A stretch of DNA of 64,000 nt from Liolophura sinensis (taxonomy: Eukaryota > Mollusca > Polyplacophora > Chitonida > Chitonidae), in the NCBI RefSeq assembly GCF_032854445.1, contig NC_088305.1:31213645-31277644 (forward strand). Reading direction: 5' to 3'. Each line of letters opens with the position of its first letter. Position 1 is the first letter of the stretch. This document shows, piece after piece, positions 22,401 through 33,400 of this stretch. The notes beneath the pieces are model-generated. The model saw only the letters and a program-made list of their open reading frames with translations, was not told the DNA's origin and searched no databases. A program made the translations under genes and the position numbers.

Positions 22401-24195
22401 ACTCGTATACATCTCAGATTTAATTGCTTAAGGGCGACTGTAATTGTTTCGTCTTTCTCTACCTCCGTACATCTGTCTTTCCTGAGAAAGAACCACATAG
22501 GCCTACAGAGTTTGAAGACTAGTCTGTTTCCTTTAACCTGTCCTCTATATTCAGGTCTGTAAAATCACGCATACCGACCGCGTAAATGATCTTTCGTCAT
22601 TGACATGTAACTTTACACATTGTTGGACGATATGTTGGATGTTCATTTTATTGCAAGAAGCATGAAGTTAGGACACTTTGCCTGTTCATAATGATAAGCT
22701 CCATAAAGTTATTTTCCAGACGAAGACTCCATTGCCTCTGGTGACATCATACTTATTCCAAAAAAGGTGACATGGACGGAATGGTGTGTTTTGAGGGAGA
22801 GTGACAAGTTGTCATCGACCTCTAAACCTAATTTGTGACACTACAATCAGAATGTTCGAAATTGTTTTCAAGTTTAGCATAATACAACCTTAAATGAAAT
22901 TTATCTCCAGTGGCTAAATGATCTCGCGTCAGATTACTCTCCAGCTGTTTTGCAATAATTATGGCGTCACCGAAGGCAATAAATTCTTGACATCAGTAAC
23001 AAGTTTATGGTGTTCAGTATTATGAACTGAAAAAAATATTCTAATTGTATTAGCCTATTCCTGACACTAATATGGACGTCCGAGCTCTTGGTGTTATCCG
23101 TCAGTGGTGTAGTGAGTATGAGTGATTTAACAGATAGCTGGAAATATGTGAGAAGTTAAAAGTAACGGATTTTAGTCATGCATTTCAGATATTCTTAACA
23201 GATATCTTTGATTCATGTCGCTGAAAAGTCCGGTAAAGAATAAATCACTTGTCTATGTTGTACATGTAGGCATATGTAGTCTGGTTGGTGTCTGTATTTC
23301 CATGTGATTATCATAGGCTTTTCTACTGTATAAATAATGCCCAAACACCAGCCCATCTTCCCGCGCCTCAGATAACTTTCCAGAGTTCTCAGAAAGGAAT
23401 AATAGCGACTCAGCGTCTGAAGTTCTCTGCATTTTCCTCCAGCGTAACAGGGCTTGTTGCTGGTCTAACCATCTCAATGCATACATTTTGGTAGTAGGCC
23501 TACCTTTTAGAGCAACAAGCGTTAAATCCATTACCCGCACTGCTGTACGTGTGGTATATGTTGTCTGTCCTTCGAGCAAAGCATTGGTTACGGTTAGGAG
23601 TACGGAAGAGATATCTCCCACAGAAGTGTCTCAAAGGAAAGAGCACTAACAGTTAACAGCACCCATTTCGTTAGTAATAAATGTCCAGTAGGCACATAGC
23701 AGAAATAAAGACGATGATCATCGTTTAATTCATTTTTTATATCCTCATTTACTTTATGTTGTACGCCCTCTAATACTAGGTTTATCTGTATAAAGATCAA
23801 TGATTGACGATTCCTTCCAATAAAACCTGCTAAAGACTCGTATAAATGCGTTGTTTGTAAAAAAAAAATGTTTAAAAATTTGTCACTGACACCACATAGT
23901 ATATATGTTTCTAAATTTCAGCTCTGCTGAGGATCAGTTGGATCGGCTAATGAAGAGAAATGGCTATGAGGAGGACGAAGCCAGGAGGAGGATTGATGCC
24001 CAGATGTCATTGGCGGAAAAGGTTCGACGCGCCACCTATATTGTCAACAATGAGGGCTCAAGGGAGGCAACTCGTCAGCATGTGGAGCAGCTTCATTGCC
24101 AGTTGTGTGCATCACGTGCTCAGTGGAAACTGCGACTTGGGCTTGTTACTGTTATCGGACTGTTGACGATAATAGGGATTTATGCATTGGGATAA
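13328..24195 (+). CDS. DCAKD: DCAKD homologue (dephospho-CoA kinase domain protein), complete gene model, four coding exons, 225 aa
   Basis: The exons are 13328..13439, 14938..15141, 16854..16941 and 23922..24195, 678 nt with the TAA stop. The phases (1, 1, 2) agree at all junctions. The protein opens [16 protein letters not shown], with a Walker A P-loop (residues 8-15, GGIATGKS) at the extreme N-terminus. It continues with [17 protein letters not shown], the family motif [27 protein letters not shown] and a hydrophobic C-terminal segment (about residues 204-224) that can span a membrane. This order and length match animal DCAKD (about 231 aa). The fold phosphorylates the ribose 3'-OH of dephospho-CoA with ATP, the last CoA step; in animals COASY does this too, so the in vivo role of DCAKD is less certain. 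A mitochondrial association is known for the family. The neighbour is RBM48, divergent. Confidence 0.93.
13440..14937 (+). other. DCAKD intron 1
   Basis: 1498 bp. The only landmark is a 14-A run near 13921. No gene or clear repeat is seen. The donor (GTTTGA) is non-consensus; the acceptor has a good polypyrimidine tract. Confidence 0.7.
14938..15141 (+). CDS. DCAKD: DCAKD coding exon 2
   Basis: The exon is 204 nt between the pyrimidine-rich acceptor TTTTTTTGACAG and donor GTGGGTG, phase 1 on both sides. It encodes [31 protein letters not shown] and [12 protein letters not shown], the substrate-binding lid region of dephospho-CoA kinases. Confidence 0.92.
15254..15422. mobile_element. MITE-like element, copy 2, in DCAKD intron 2
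   Basis: The ends CCTCAACCTTTTCACAT and GTGCGAAAAGGTTGAAG are imperfect inverted repeats. The body is the inverted counterpart of 5117-5319 at clear but diverged identity. Confidence 0.75.
16191..16454 (+). mobile_element. SINE family 1, full-length copy in DCAKD intron 2
   Basis: A tRNA-like head has A-box CTTAGTTGGTTAGCGC and B-box GAGTTCAAGTCC. The conserved middle is followed by CCGTCGTATAAGTGAAATAT and an (AAAT)n tail. An imperfect 11-bp target duplication is visible: ATGTCTGCATC before and ATGTATGCATC after. The order of modules resembles the MetaSINE-type elements known from molluscs; the superfamily label is an inference. Confidence 0.88.
16854..16941 (+). CDS. DCAKD: DCAKD coding exon 3
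   Basis: The exon is 88 nt between acceptor GAATGCAG and donor GTGAGT, phase 1 in and phase 2 out. It encodes [20 protein letters not shown] and then a beta-strand TVVVAC completed by exon 4. The DxPLLFE motif is a hallmark of dephospho-CoA kinases. It is too short to stand out as an open frame on its own and was found by the motif. Confidence 0.93.
17060..17550. repeat. Pyrimidine-rich degenerate repeat tract in DCAKD intron 3
   Basis: Many imperfect repeats of CTCCCATGGCCTCTGCCTCC-type units (about 30 bp), strongly C/T-biased on the plus strand. It lies just upstream of the next array and has no coding signal. Confidence 0.7.
17590..18075. repeat. ~24-bp minisatellite in DCAKD intron 3
   Basis: Roughly 20 copies of CTGTTGYCCTGTGCCACA, 18-30 bp apart, G/T-rich on the plus strand. 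Periods that are multiples of three keep three plus frames and one minus frame open. These give low-complexity Cys/Val/Leu or Asn/Ser/Gln-rich peptides that I regard as spurious. Confidence 0.9.
20228..20610. repeat. 53-bp minisatellite, about six full copies plus related flanks
   Basis: Unit CATTAAACACCAGAGGCTGG then TGTCAAGTTGTGATTCCTGT, with starts at 20341, 20394, 20447, 20502 and 20556. Two preceding half-related units share only CATTAAACACCAGAGGCT. Confidence 0.9.
21180..21650. repeat. Second 53-bp minisatellite of unrelated sequence, about nine copies
   Basis: Unit GCACCACCTGGAGTGGCTAA then CTTGTTTCAGACAAATGCTG. Landmark AGTGGCT occurs at 21308, 21361, 21408, 21461 and 21514, mostly 53 bp apart. 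Copies vary more than in the array at 20.3 kb. Confidence 0.85.
23922..24195 (+). CDS. DCAKD: DCAKD coding exon 4 and stop
   Basis: The exon is 274 nt after acceptor CTAAATTTCAG, phase 2 in. It encodes [33 protein letters not shown] and [19 protein letters not shown], then the hydrophobic tail [18 protein letters not shown] before TAA. The C-terminal hydrophobic segment is a feature of animal DCAKD and is absent from bacterial CoaE. Confidence 0.93.
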
Positions 24196-24674
24196 AATTC
24201 ACTGTTGTCCACACATGTAGCAGTCTTATCCGGGATACTTTAGTTCAATTATTTTACCATGAAGGGCCATCCATAGGAAATGTGCATTGCCCATTCATGT
24301 TTGGTAAAACGTTGATAGAGGTGTACTTGGTTTAGAAGCTATATCGCTTGGAGATGAGCACCAGTTTAAGAAAACTCAGTCGGTGGAAACAGCATGGAAT
24401 ATACAATGGCGAATCGTCCAACGGCAGATAGTTCTACTATATTTTTGTCATGTATGTAGACCACTTTACATAAATATCTAATTCAGACATCTGTTTTTTT
24501 TATATATATATAACATATACATGTAAAGTGTACTGTTTTTATCATACAGACAGGATTCAAAATGTGGCTGTGTATACATGTGTTTATATAAAATGGAGTC
24601 AGTCTTGTATTTTCCTTTGTTTCTATTTCTTTTATATTTATTCTCTGAACACCAGCACCAATTTTTAACAGCGG

Positions 24675-25355
24675 GTTAAGAGACGTACCGTGTGAGTCAG
24701 AAGTCAGAACCCTATAGGAATGGAAAGCTGTCAAAGCGATGTGACCTACGATATGAGTAATACTGAAAAAGACAAGAGGAAGGTCTATATCCGCCTATGT
24801 CCTATAAGAGACGTACCGTGTGGTTCCAAGTCAGAACCCTATAGGAATGAAAAGCTGTCAAAGCGATGTGACCTACGATATGAGTCATACTGAACAAGAC
24901 AAGAGGAAGGTCTATATCCGCCTATATACTATAAGAGACGTACCGTGTGGTTCCATGTCGGAAACCTATAGAAATGGAAAGCTGTCAAAGCGATGTGATC
25001 TACGATATGAGTAATACTGAACTTCCAAGTCAGAACCCTATAGGAATGGAAAGCTGTCAAACCGATGTGATCTACGATATGAGTAATACTGAACAAGACA
25101 AGAGGAAGGTCTATATCCGCCTATGTCCTATAAGAGACGTACCGTGTGGTTCCAAGTCAGAACCCTATAGGAATGGAAAGCCGTCAAACCGATGTGATCT
25201 ACGATATGAGTAATACTGAACAAGACAAGAGGAAGGTCTATATCCGCCTGTATCCTATAAGAGACGTACCGTGTGGTTCCAAGTCAGAACCCTATAGGAA
25301 TGGAAAGCTGTCAAACCGATGTGATCTACGATATGAGTAATACTCATAAGAGACG
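24675..25355. repeat. 127-bp tandem array about 0.5 kb past the DCAKD stop
   Basis: Five units beginning GAGACGTACCGTGTG and containing CCCTATAGGAATGGAAAGCT, GATGTGACCTACGATATGAG and AGACAAGAGGAAGGTC. Between the third and fourth full units there is a ~72-bp partial unit lacking the first part. Units are only a few per cent different. It could lie in the DCAKD 3' UTR, since no AATAAA was seen between the stop and the array. Confidence 0.9.
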
Positions 25356-25359
25356 TCGT

Positions 25360-26945
25360 GACTTTAGTCAATGGGCTTTTCACCAGCGGTCTGTATCCAT
25401 TTCACAGTCGACAAACGGTTTTGAGGTCGAAGCTCGTCAAGCCTTCAGACGACCAGAAATCCGTGTATATCAGGGCGTTATTTGGCCTGGGCAGTAACCT
25501 GCTGTCTGGCTTAAGCTTCTGGGACCGGCAGAGTATTACCATAGGGTTTATTGAATATCGCCCATCCGGTCAAAGTCTCCGGCAAAATCTGACCGGAAAT
25601 TGACGCACAATACTGTCGATGACACTGATCTTCCTGGATGTATAAAGGCCAGCGTCTCCTGATTATGAGAAAGTACCATGTTCAACTACCTTAGAAAACT
25701 TGGGTCATCTTCTGCATATTTTGTTGAACGTTCACCATTCAGGTTGGAAACTGAGGGTCTCCACTCTTGTATGCGCTTGGGCTAGTTTTATGCATAAGCT
25801 TTTCTGTTCGTATCTAGGATACGGTGTAGGAAAATGAAAAACGTTTATGATTAGAAGGGTTAACGTGTGGACAAGAAATACATTTTATACCTGGGTATGT
25901 AAACATGGACTTGAGAATGCTTTGTTTGTTTATTTAACCCATATGACTACCAAATGTCCCTTGGCACATGTATCCGACTGCATTATACTGGTTTAATGGC
26001 ATAATGCTGAAGAGAGAGAACTGAAAAGATTGCTTTTCGGTAAATGATTCAGTTTGACCTCGTGCAGTCAGTTTTAGTTGTAGGCCTTTTTCAGTTGCCT
26101 ACGACGTCCCCTGATTCCGGTGGAGATGGCTCATGGCCCATGTAGTTGCATGTTCAAATCCACTCTCCGTGCAGGCTCTGACTTTATATCAACCGATTCG
26201 TGAGATACCTGATAAAGGGACTTCGTTTATATTCCTTGTATGTTGAATCGAGGAAAAAAGTATACAGATTCATATTTTTACAGATATCCTGGTATGGAAA
26301 AGTTTACTCGGTTACTTTTTGCTATTGTTAGGAGATAGTCGATGTTCATATACAAAGGGTTTAATTATCATACTTGCGCATGGTTGTTTTTCTCCCTCGT
26401 TTTCCGACTACTGTTCGCCATGCAACTGTCTGTTACCTAATTTTATTATGTATATGCCCATGAACCAGGTGGCCTAACACAATAAAGATGTATATGAACG
26501 GCTCTAGAAGTGAAATATTTGGCGTGAAACAAAAATGGTGTTAAAAATGTAAATCTGTCAATAAATTTGCCACACTTTTATATTTTTAGCAGACTAACTT
26601 ATTTATTACGGTGAACAGATATCAGTGGAGCGGGGCTCATTTGTAACCATAAAGTGTGCAGTGTGGTTGGCGGAAACTAAATATCTCATGCAGTGTGAAG
26701 AACAGAATAATATTACTGCGTGTTGTTCCCTTGGGTCTTGTGTAAAAAGTTGAATACTGCTACGTCGTTATAATAAATGTATATTCTTGTATTTCTTTGG
26801 TAATTCTAAAACCACGCTGCTCTCCGATCCCACTGTCGCATTCAGTGGTCAGATCTTGTAATGGACACCCTCGTAAATTCTCGATTTTTATTCGTAATTA
26901 CGAGCTTTCTTTGTGGGTAATTTTCTAGAATGTATTCTGTTACTA
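25360..26945. other. No gene recognised
   Basis: No conserved coding, RNA or full repeat signal was seen. An AATAAA occurs near 26480 and could end a long DCAKD 3' UTR, but this is speculative. Confidence 0.4.
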
Positions 26946-27190
26946 TAACATAATGGCCTACTGTGTCATATTCAACAGAATGGCCTACTGTGTCATATTC
27001 AACATAATGGCCTACTGTATCATATTCAACAGAATGGCCTACTGTGTCATATTCAATAGAATATCCTGTTGGTCTAACAGAATCTATGTTGAATTAATAA
27101 AATATTATATTTGACAGAATAATCTGTTGGTCTAACAGAATCTATGTTGAATTAATAAAATATTATATTTAACAGAATAATCTGTTGCAA
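26946..27190. repeat. 27-bp array (four copies) followed by 58-bp array (two copies)
   Basis: The first unit, AACATAATGGCCTACTGTGT then CATATTC, recurs at 26946, 26973, 27000 and 27027. The next unit, CTGTTGGTCTAACAGAATCT then ATGTTGAATTAATAAAATAT, recurs at about 27066 and 27124. The second unit seems to have grown from the end of the first. Confidence 0.85.
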
Positions 27191-28229
27191 TATAAGAATA
27201 CTTTCAAGCATCACTCAAACAACAGACTTTGTCAGAATTAAAAGATAAATTTTTTAGTGCAAAGGCTTCAAAATGAATATGGCGACGATGGCTTTAACGG
27301 ACTTCATCTATTATATATATAACGAGGTTTCTAGGAATCCAGTGAAAGCCAATAAAGTGGATGTCCATAAGAAAAGATCGAGCAGTTTTATCGGTATGGC
27401 GTGATAAAGGACTTGTTTATTTACCTTACACGGACGAAGGATGTGGGTTATTTAGACTAAAACATGTGACCATATCTTCAGATACATGTATGTATACTGT
27501 TTTTCGTAGGCACGCTGAAATATAGCTGCCAACAGCAGGTCGATGTTTCTTTTTCGTCTACTGTTTTTTTTTGTTTTTGTTGTTTTTTTATTTGTTTTTT
27601 TTTTAGATTAAGGCTGGATTAAAGTGTTTCCATTCTCGTTGTCTGCCACACCACTGAACCGGAAGTTTAATATCTAACTGAAGAACGTGTAGCCAGAAAT
27701 GAATTGTGAAGACGGCTATAGACTCTCGTGTGCTGGCTTCAGTACCACAACAACATCGAACAGGGGGTAATTTCTTCACACAAATAACACACTTTTATCC
27801 GATAAATTTAAGGCCGCAAATGATCACCCCTTTTTTCATTCAGAGAGGTGTTATACTGTTGATAATTTATGGAGATGAAACAAGAGCCATGGTTATTCTG
27901 TGTGTTTCCCTCGGTATCCCATTCCCCAGTGCAGAACATAACCATAGTGTATTACGCAATAAAAATACAGCCCCGAGGCTGGATCAGGTTCAGGTTTTAA
28001 TGAAATCACCGTGCTGGTGTGTTAGAGAATATTGACCGAGGCTATAATTATACGTGCCTGAGCCGCGATTACCTTAAATAAGGTGAGGAAGATCCGCACA
28101 TATAACCTGGTTACATATGGAAAATACTGGCCGTAAACATCTCAGAGAAAGACAAAAAAAAACAAAAAACAATACAATTGTCGACAAATCGGAAAATATG
28201 AGTTTCATCGTAGAGCATATACCCGTCCT
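27190..28229. other. No gene recognised
   Basis: Contains a poly-T-rich stretch (27540-27605). A 109-codon plus-strand open frame (27706-28035) is similar to nothing I know and has no supporting context. Confidence 0.4.
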
Positions 28230-28245
28230 TACTACGCCCTTAGTG

Positions 28246-28483
28246 GGCCTCCGTGGCTCAGTTGCTTAGCGTGCTAGCGCTGCGTATGATGACCCTGGAG
28301 CCTCGCGTCAATGCGGTCGCTGTGAGCCCAGCTCATGCTGGCTTCCTCTCCAGCCAGGTCTGCGAGCAACCTGTGGATAGTCATGTGTTCCCCCCGGGCT
28401 CTCCCCGGTTTCCTCCCACCACCGTCGTATAAGTGAAATATTCTTGTGTACAGCGTAAAACACCAATCAAATAAATAAATAAA
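28246..28483 (+). mobile_element. SINE family 1, near full-length copy with target duplication
   Basis: Head GCCTCCGTGGCTCAGTTGCT, B-box region slightly deleted, tail CCGTCGTATAAGTGAAATAT and (AAAT)n. TACTACGCCC flanks it on both sides (28230-28239 and 28484-28493), a 10-bp target-site duplication. Confidence 0.88.
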
Positions 28484-29339
28484 TACTACGCCCCTCAATC
28501 AAATAAATATATTGTATATATTTTGCTTAATTTGCTCCAGAAGTCAGCTTTAGGAATACATAGTGTCACATAATCAAGAGAACAGTGAAAAATACACACA
28601 GTTCCACAGGATCTAGAGTGATATCAGACATTCCATTCACAGAACAACGAACCGTAGAGCTTAACATACTTAGACAAAACAGTGACGTCGACAACTACTG
28701 ATGGCTTCTCCCTGTAACAACACTGTCAGCTGTCAATTTTCCTGTTTGTTTCACCCTTGGGAGCATAATTTCAACTGACATCTACGAGTGCTTCTTTGTA
28801 ATGTTGACATTCTCTTTAAATTAAGTTTGTCTTCCTTCTTTTATTGATGTTTTATTTGTGGTAAGACATAAAGGGACGCACCTCTAGTGGTATATCCAAG
28901 GTTTCTATTTGAAAACAAAAGGTGTTTTTTCGAGTTTCCGTCAACGTTTCACCAAGGTGACAATTTTTTTAACTTCATCAGTGAATTCAACAGAAGGTTA
29001 TAAAGCCTACTAATCGGAAATGAAGACTGACTTACAACTCACAGTAAGTTATTCCCAGGGGTGAGGCTACTTGTTTATATTCTGTTATGATGAAGTACAA
29101 ATGCGTGTGCCAGATGAAGAACGCTGATGTGAGTGTCATATTTGTTCTACGCTCGAAGAAAAAGGACAGTCAGTATTTTTCTTTTTGGTAAATTAATTTC
29201 CTATTAACAGGAATGAGAGTTTTCAGCTGATATGTTGGGAAATAAGGATACCTGGGACCCAAATGGCCAAACTAATAGTTTTACTAATGGAGGTCAGCTA
29301 TATAGTCTATTTCTTTTAGTGAGTCGCCTACACTCAGCT

Positions 29340-29558
29340 CCCCGGGCTAGCGCGCTAGCGCAGCGTAATGACCCAGGAGCCTCTCACCAATGCGGTGGCT
29401 GTGAGTTCAAGTCCAGCTCATGCTGGCTTCCTCTCCGGCCGTACGTGGGGAGGTCTTCAGCAACCACTACCCGGTTTCCTCCCACCATAATGCTGGCCGC
29501 CGTCGTATAATTGAAACATCCTTGAGTACGACGTAAAACATCAAATAAATAAATAAAT
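29340..29558 (+). mobile_element. SINE family 1, 5'-shortened copy with target duplication
   Basis: It starts within the tRNA head (CCCCGGGCTAGCGCGCTAGC) and has an internal deletion after CAGCAACC. The tail is CCGTCGTATAATTGAAACAT and (AAAT)n. ACTCAGCT flanks it on both sides (29332-29339 and 29559-29566). Confidence 0.85.
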
Positions 29559-30215
29559 ACTCAGCTGTCTGTAAAATCAGTCATATTCGCTACCAAAATT
29601 GTCTATAGTCAGTGTCTCGTAACCACACAAACAAAATGAAATTAAAAAACTTTTTTAATTCTTAAAGTTAAAGAATGTAGGCGACTGGCTAGAAGAAATA
29701 CACTATAGCGGAAGAAATTTCAGCTAATTTTTCATGGACAAGATTCTTCAAACTGAAGCTTTCAGTGGACCAAGAGCTGGATTCGAACATGTAGCCTAAC
29801 TGATAATAACCGGGTTTACTGCGCGCTGTAGTGTAAAAGTCGCCGTCTCAAGGAAGGAAACAGGAGCAAGCCTATACTAGGATGGATCCGAAATATTATA
29901 CATGTCCTCTTCTTGCAAACATGATAAAGGTGTTAAAAAGCTAAGGATGGGAAGGTGTTAATTTGTGAAAGTTTCTTACAAAAAAAATACCCCAAAAATT
30001 ACACTTTTTACCGTTCTTTCAGTCATTCTTATTCTAAAGTGATCAACAGAGATCGCCTTTTTTATCAGCGTGCTCAACGTTATTGTTCATTTCGTCCAAA
30101 GAATCGATTGTCTAACTGATTTTATCTCTAGCTTTGTAATGTGTAAAAATTTTGAATTTATGTTTCACAAGAGCGATAAAGTTATCGCCACCTGTATTAA
30201 CCAGCCCCTAGCCGA

Positions 30216-30445
30216 CGTATTCCACTTCCGGTTTTCTCAGGTTTAATTTCCGGTCTGTGTGTCGGCAGAAGCAGCTGCCTTAGTTTATTATTGATTATTA
30301 TAAAATATTTGCGTGGCCAATCGATCAGCGCTTTATGATATCTCTCAACACAAAAGTCTTTATCCGAACGAGAAACGACAGGCACATGAACGTTTATTAC
30401 ATCGTAATGTCGATTTATATTTGCCCATCAATAATTTAAACACTT
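30216..30445 (-). repeat. Inverted copy of the conserved non-coding core
   Basis: Read on the minus strand, this aligns along its length with 39290-39545 and 52675-52930. Shared blocks include TGTCGTTTCTC, CTGATCGA, CACGCAAAT, CTTCTGC and two CCGGAA sites 22 bp apart (plus-strand TTCCGG at 30226 and 30248). Identity is roughly 70-75% by eye. It is outside the tandem blocks. Confidence 0.7.
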
Positions 30446-33400
30446 GCAGGAAACAATTTCTAAATATTTAACTCTATCGGGTGTGGAGAGAAAGTTCTGA
30501 ATAATATCTATGAATAACAAAGGACGTTGTTTGTCGCTCGGATTTTACTCAGAACCCACATTTAGCCGAAATGGTGAACGAGAAACATAAATTCGTAATC
30601 ACTTATCAACGAGCGCACCGTCTACATTAGGATGTAAAGGGGTGCCAAGGCCATGGGTGAACAGCCCATAAGGGTCATAGAAATAAACACCAAGATTGTT
30701 TGTGTTGGTTCATTACGGTTAATGAGATGGTCCGTGATGCTCTCTGTCGTGGAGAAACGCTCGCCATGTTTTCTGTTAAACATCTCATTGGTATCAACTT
30801 AAGTTATACATAAAGCGAGGAGGTGCCCACCTTTGTTGAGTCTCATTCAGCGGCACAATGACAAAAGGTTAGTTTCACATACTTTATGAAATCGAAAGAG
30901 GGACTTAAAGACTGAGTCTGGACCAAGTTGCCGATTTGGAACGACATAGAAAGAGTCAAACCACAATTTCGCAAGTAGGCATGGCTTCCCAGTGACTTGA
31001 CGGCCTACTTTCAAAGTGACACTCAATCGATGCTATAACAGACATTCGTATACCAGTCGTCAACCAAGATTTACGTTCCAGGTCAATAATTACAAGGCCA
31101 ATGCCCAAAATGACGTTTAACACAAACTACCAAAGAACTAAGAAAGTACATATAGTCCGAAAGTAGGACGGAATCATACAAAGAGAAGCGGTTAACACTT
31201 CTCATTGATGTTGGAATGACGAAACACGACTCTCCTGGATTAAGGGATACAGATATGGTGTCATGCACTCGGTACGGTTTCCGTAAATTAATGTTACAAT
31301 AAATTTAACACGTTTGTTTTTAGAGTGCAAGAGCAGTAAATATTCTGCTGTTGTGTAGACTTGGGTTTGGTGTAATGCCGGCTTACATACTGCATCACTG
31401 AGGTCCATATGATATTTTGTGCTTATAACTGTCTTGTTACACTCTTGTCTGCCACAGCCGCCAAGCTTTCCTGTCTGTTACACGTCAGGATGTTCACAAT
31501 CTGTCTTGTCAGCGTGCCAATCTGTGACGTCATCCGCGTTTCGTCTGCGATAACCGAAGTTGTCAGAAGATGACGAGTTGACTTACATCACCACTGACAT
31601 TTGTTTTTACAAATCCGACAGGTTTAGGTTTGTTCTCTGTAACTCTTCTACAGGCTTTTTATTCCACGAGTTCGGGGTGAATGTTCGGTGTTATGTAAAC
31701 GACGTGGTTTTATGAGACTTGGAGCTGTCTTCTCAAACACCCAGAGCTCTCGGCTCAACTCTGATATGAACCAGACTTCAACAAGGAATGACGCGCCTTC
31801 AGGTTAGGCCGGTTCTTGAAAAAAAATCCAGCCGTTCACTTTTTCTGCCACCCGGAGATTCTTCTTCTGCGAGACGTTCAAGCATGAGTATATAACATAC
31901 ATGTTTTTATAATAAAACTTAAAAGGTCTACATTTGCGGAATATATTTTCCGCTGTAGATAACTACCATTTCTGGGTAACGTTGCCATTTGTATAATTGT
32001 GCCTGTGTAATATTTTGGTGACATCTTTTTAGAAATTCATCAAATTTGTCGCAAGCAATATGGCAAAATAATCCACAATGGTCCTCTCAGGTAAATAGGA
32101 GATTGTTTTATGGAAAATAATGTTATGTTTGCACTATGCAGCTTTCATACGGAGGGAAGCTTTGTAACACAAAAAACAAGTTCATCCTCGTTCCCGCCAC
32201 TGTCGTCCGAGGGAAAGTCTGCCAGCAGCCTGTGGATGTGCGTGGATTTCCCGCCATAATGCTGGCCGCTTTTGTACATTAATAAGTGATATTTTTTCAG
32301 TACGGCGTAAAAAATCCCTGAAGGTAGTTACCATTCCGTGCACCATACGCTCAGGTGTAAGCTTTATAATTACCTTGTATTGTTGAACTCTGCTTAGTGA
32401 TTGGTTTACTTTCATTAAAAGTGTGCGCACTTGGATTTTAATTTCTTCCCTTAAAGGAAAAGACCTCTAAAAATCGAGGTAGGCATCATTAAATAGACCA
32501 CTTAAACCTATGAATAAATATACTTTCATTTATTTTTTAAAAATTTTTGTGAATAGATGCAAAAGGCGTTCAAACATTTGAATTCTCAGGTAGGCCTGAT
32601 GGACCATACTATCCTGAAGAGGTTAGGAACTCTGACATCACAGGAAGTTTACCCAACTCTAATCCCGACATTAAACGTTGGTTAACTCTTTTCACCCATG
32701 AATAAAAGATTACTGAAATAATGTTCCCAAAAATGTCTTCCTTCTGATGAACATCATCAAAAAAAGTCATGAAAGCCCATCGTAGTATGCAAATATTAAA
32801 ATGCATTTCAAAAGTCTTTAAAAATGAATAGTATATTTACGCATAGTTTTTGATTGTACGTATGATGAACCTTACTTCATATTTTAGCTTTATTTTACTT
32901 TAAAAGGATTCTGTTTTAAACTTCGAAGAAAAAAAACAACATTCATATGACATTGCGTCAGGAGAATTACTTTGAGAAATACTTAACGTTATGGTGACGT
33001 TACATTGGGAGATGCAAAAAGCATTTAACCGTTTATAGTCACTGACTTAAGCTGCAAAAGTTTTGAGATATTTTGTCACTCTTTTGGATTTTAGATCAAA
33101 TTTATTTCGGGAATACGTTTAGTTTCATCATCCCATTGAACTGACAACTTTCAAAATATTGTTAAGGGCGGCGTAAAACCATCGGTTAGCTGGAACATTC
33201 GGCATTCATATCGAATTCATGTCGAATACAGCAGAGACAAGTTATAAACCGATGAAAGAAAGTTTTGTCTGTTTAACACAAGGTAGGTTCAGACCGCATG
33301 GATGTTAGACATCTAACGAGGCCTGGTGTTATATGACTCTCTATAAGACATAAACAGAAACCTTTTCTCCAACGAATCTTCCGGCCTCCCCGGAAAAGAA

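Larger units (their letters stand above)
16942..23921 (+). other. DCAKD intron 3, ~7 kb, rich in minisatellites
   Basis: The donor GTGAGT and acceptor CTAAATTTCAG are good. Besides the listed arrays it contains poly-T near 19720 and 20850, and a CT microsatellite near 20922. Sequence at 18.1-20.2 kb and 21.7-23.9 kb shows nothing recognisable. An open frame of 122 codons on the minus strand (23253-23621) resembles no family I know. Confidence 0.75.

Noticed and set aside
27286-27330. Similarity to 33881-33930 (GATGGCYTTAACSGACTTC)
   Set aside because: Only about 20 bp plus a short TAGTGCAA upstream; too short to claim another duplication anchor.
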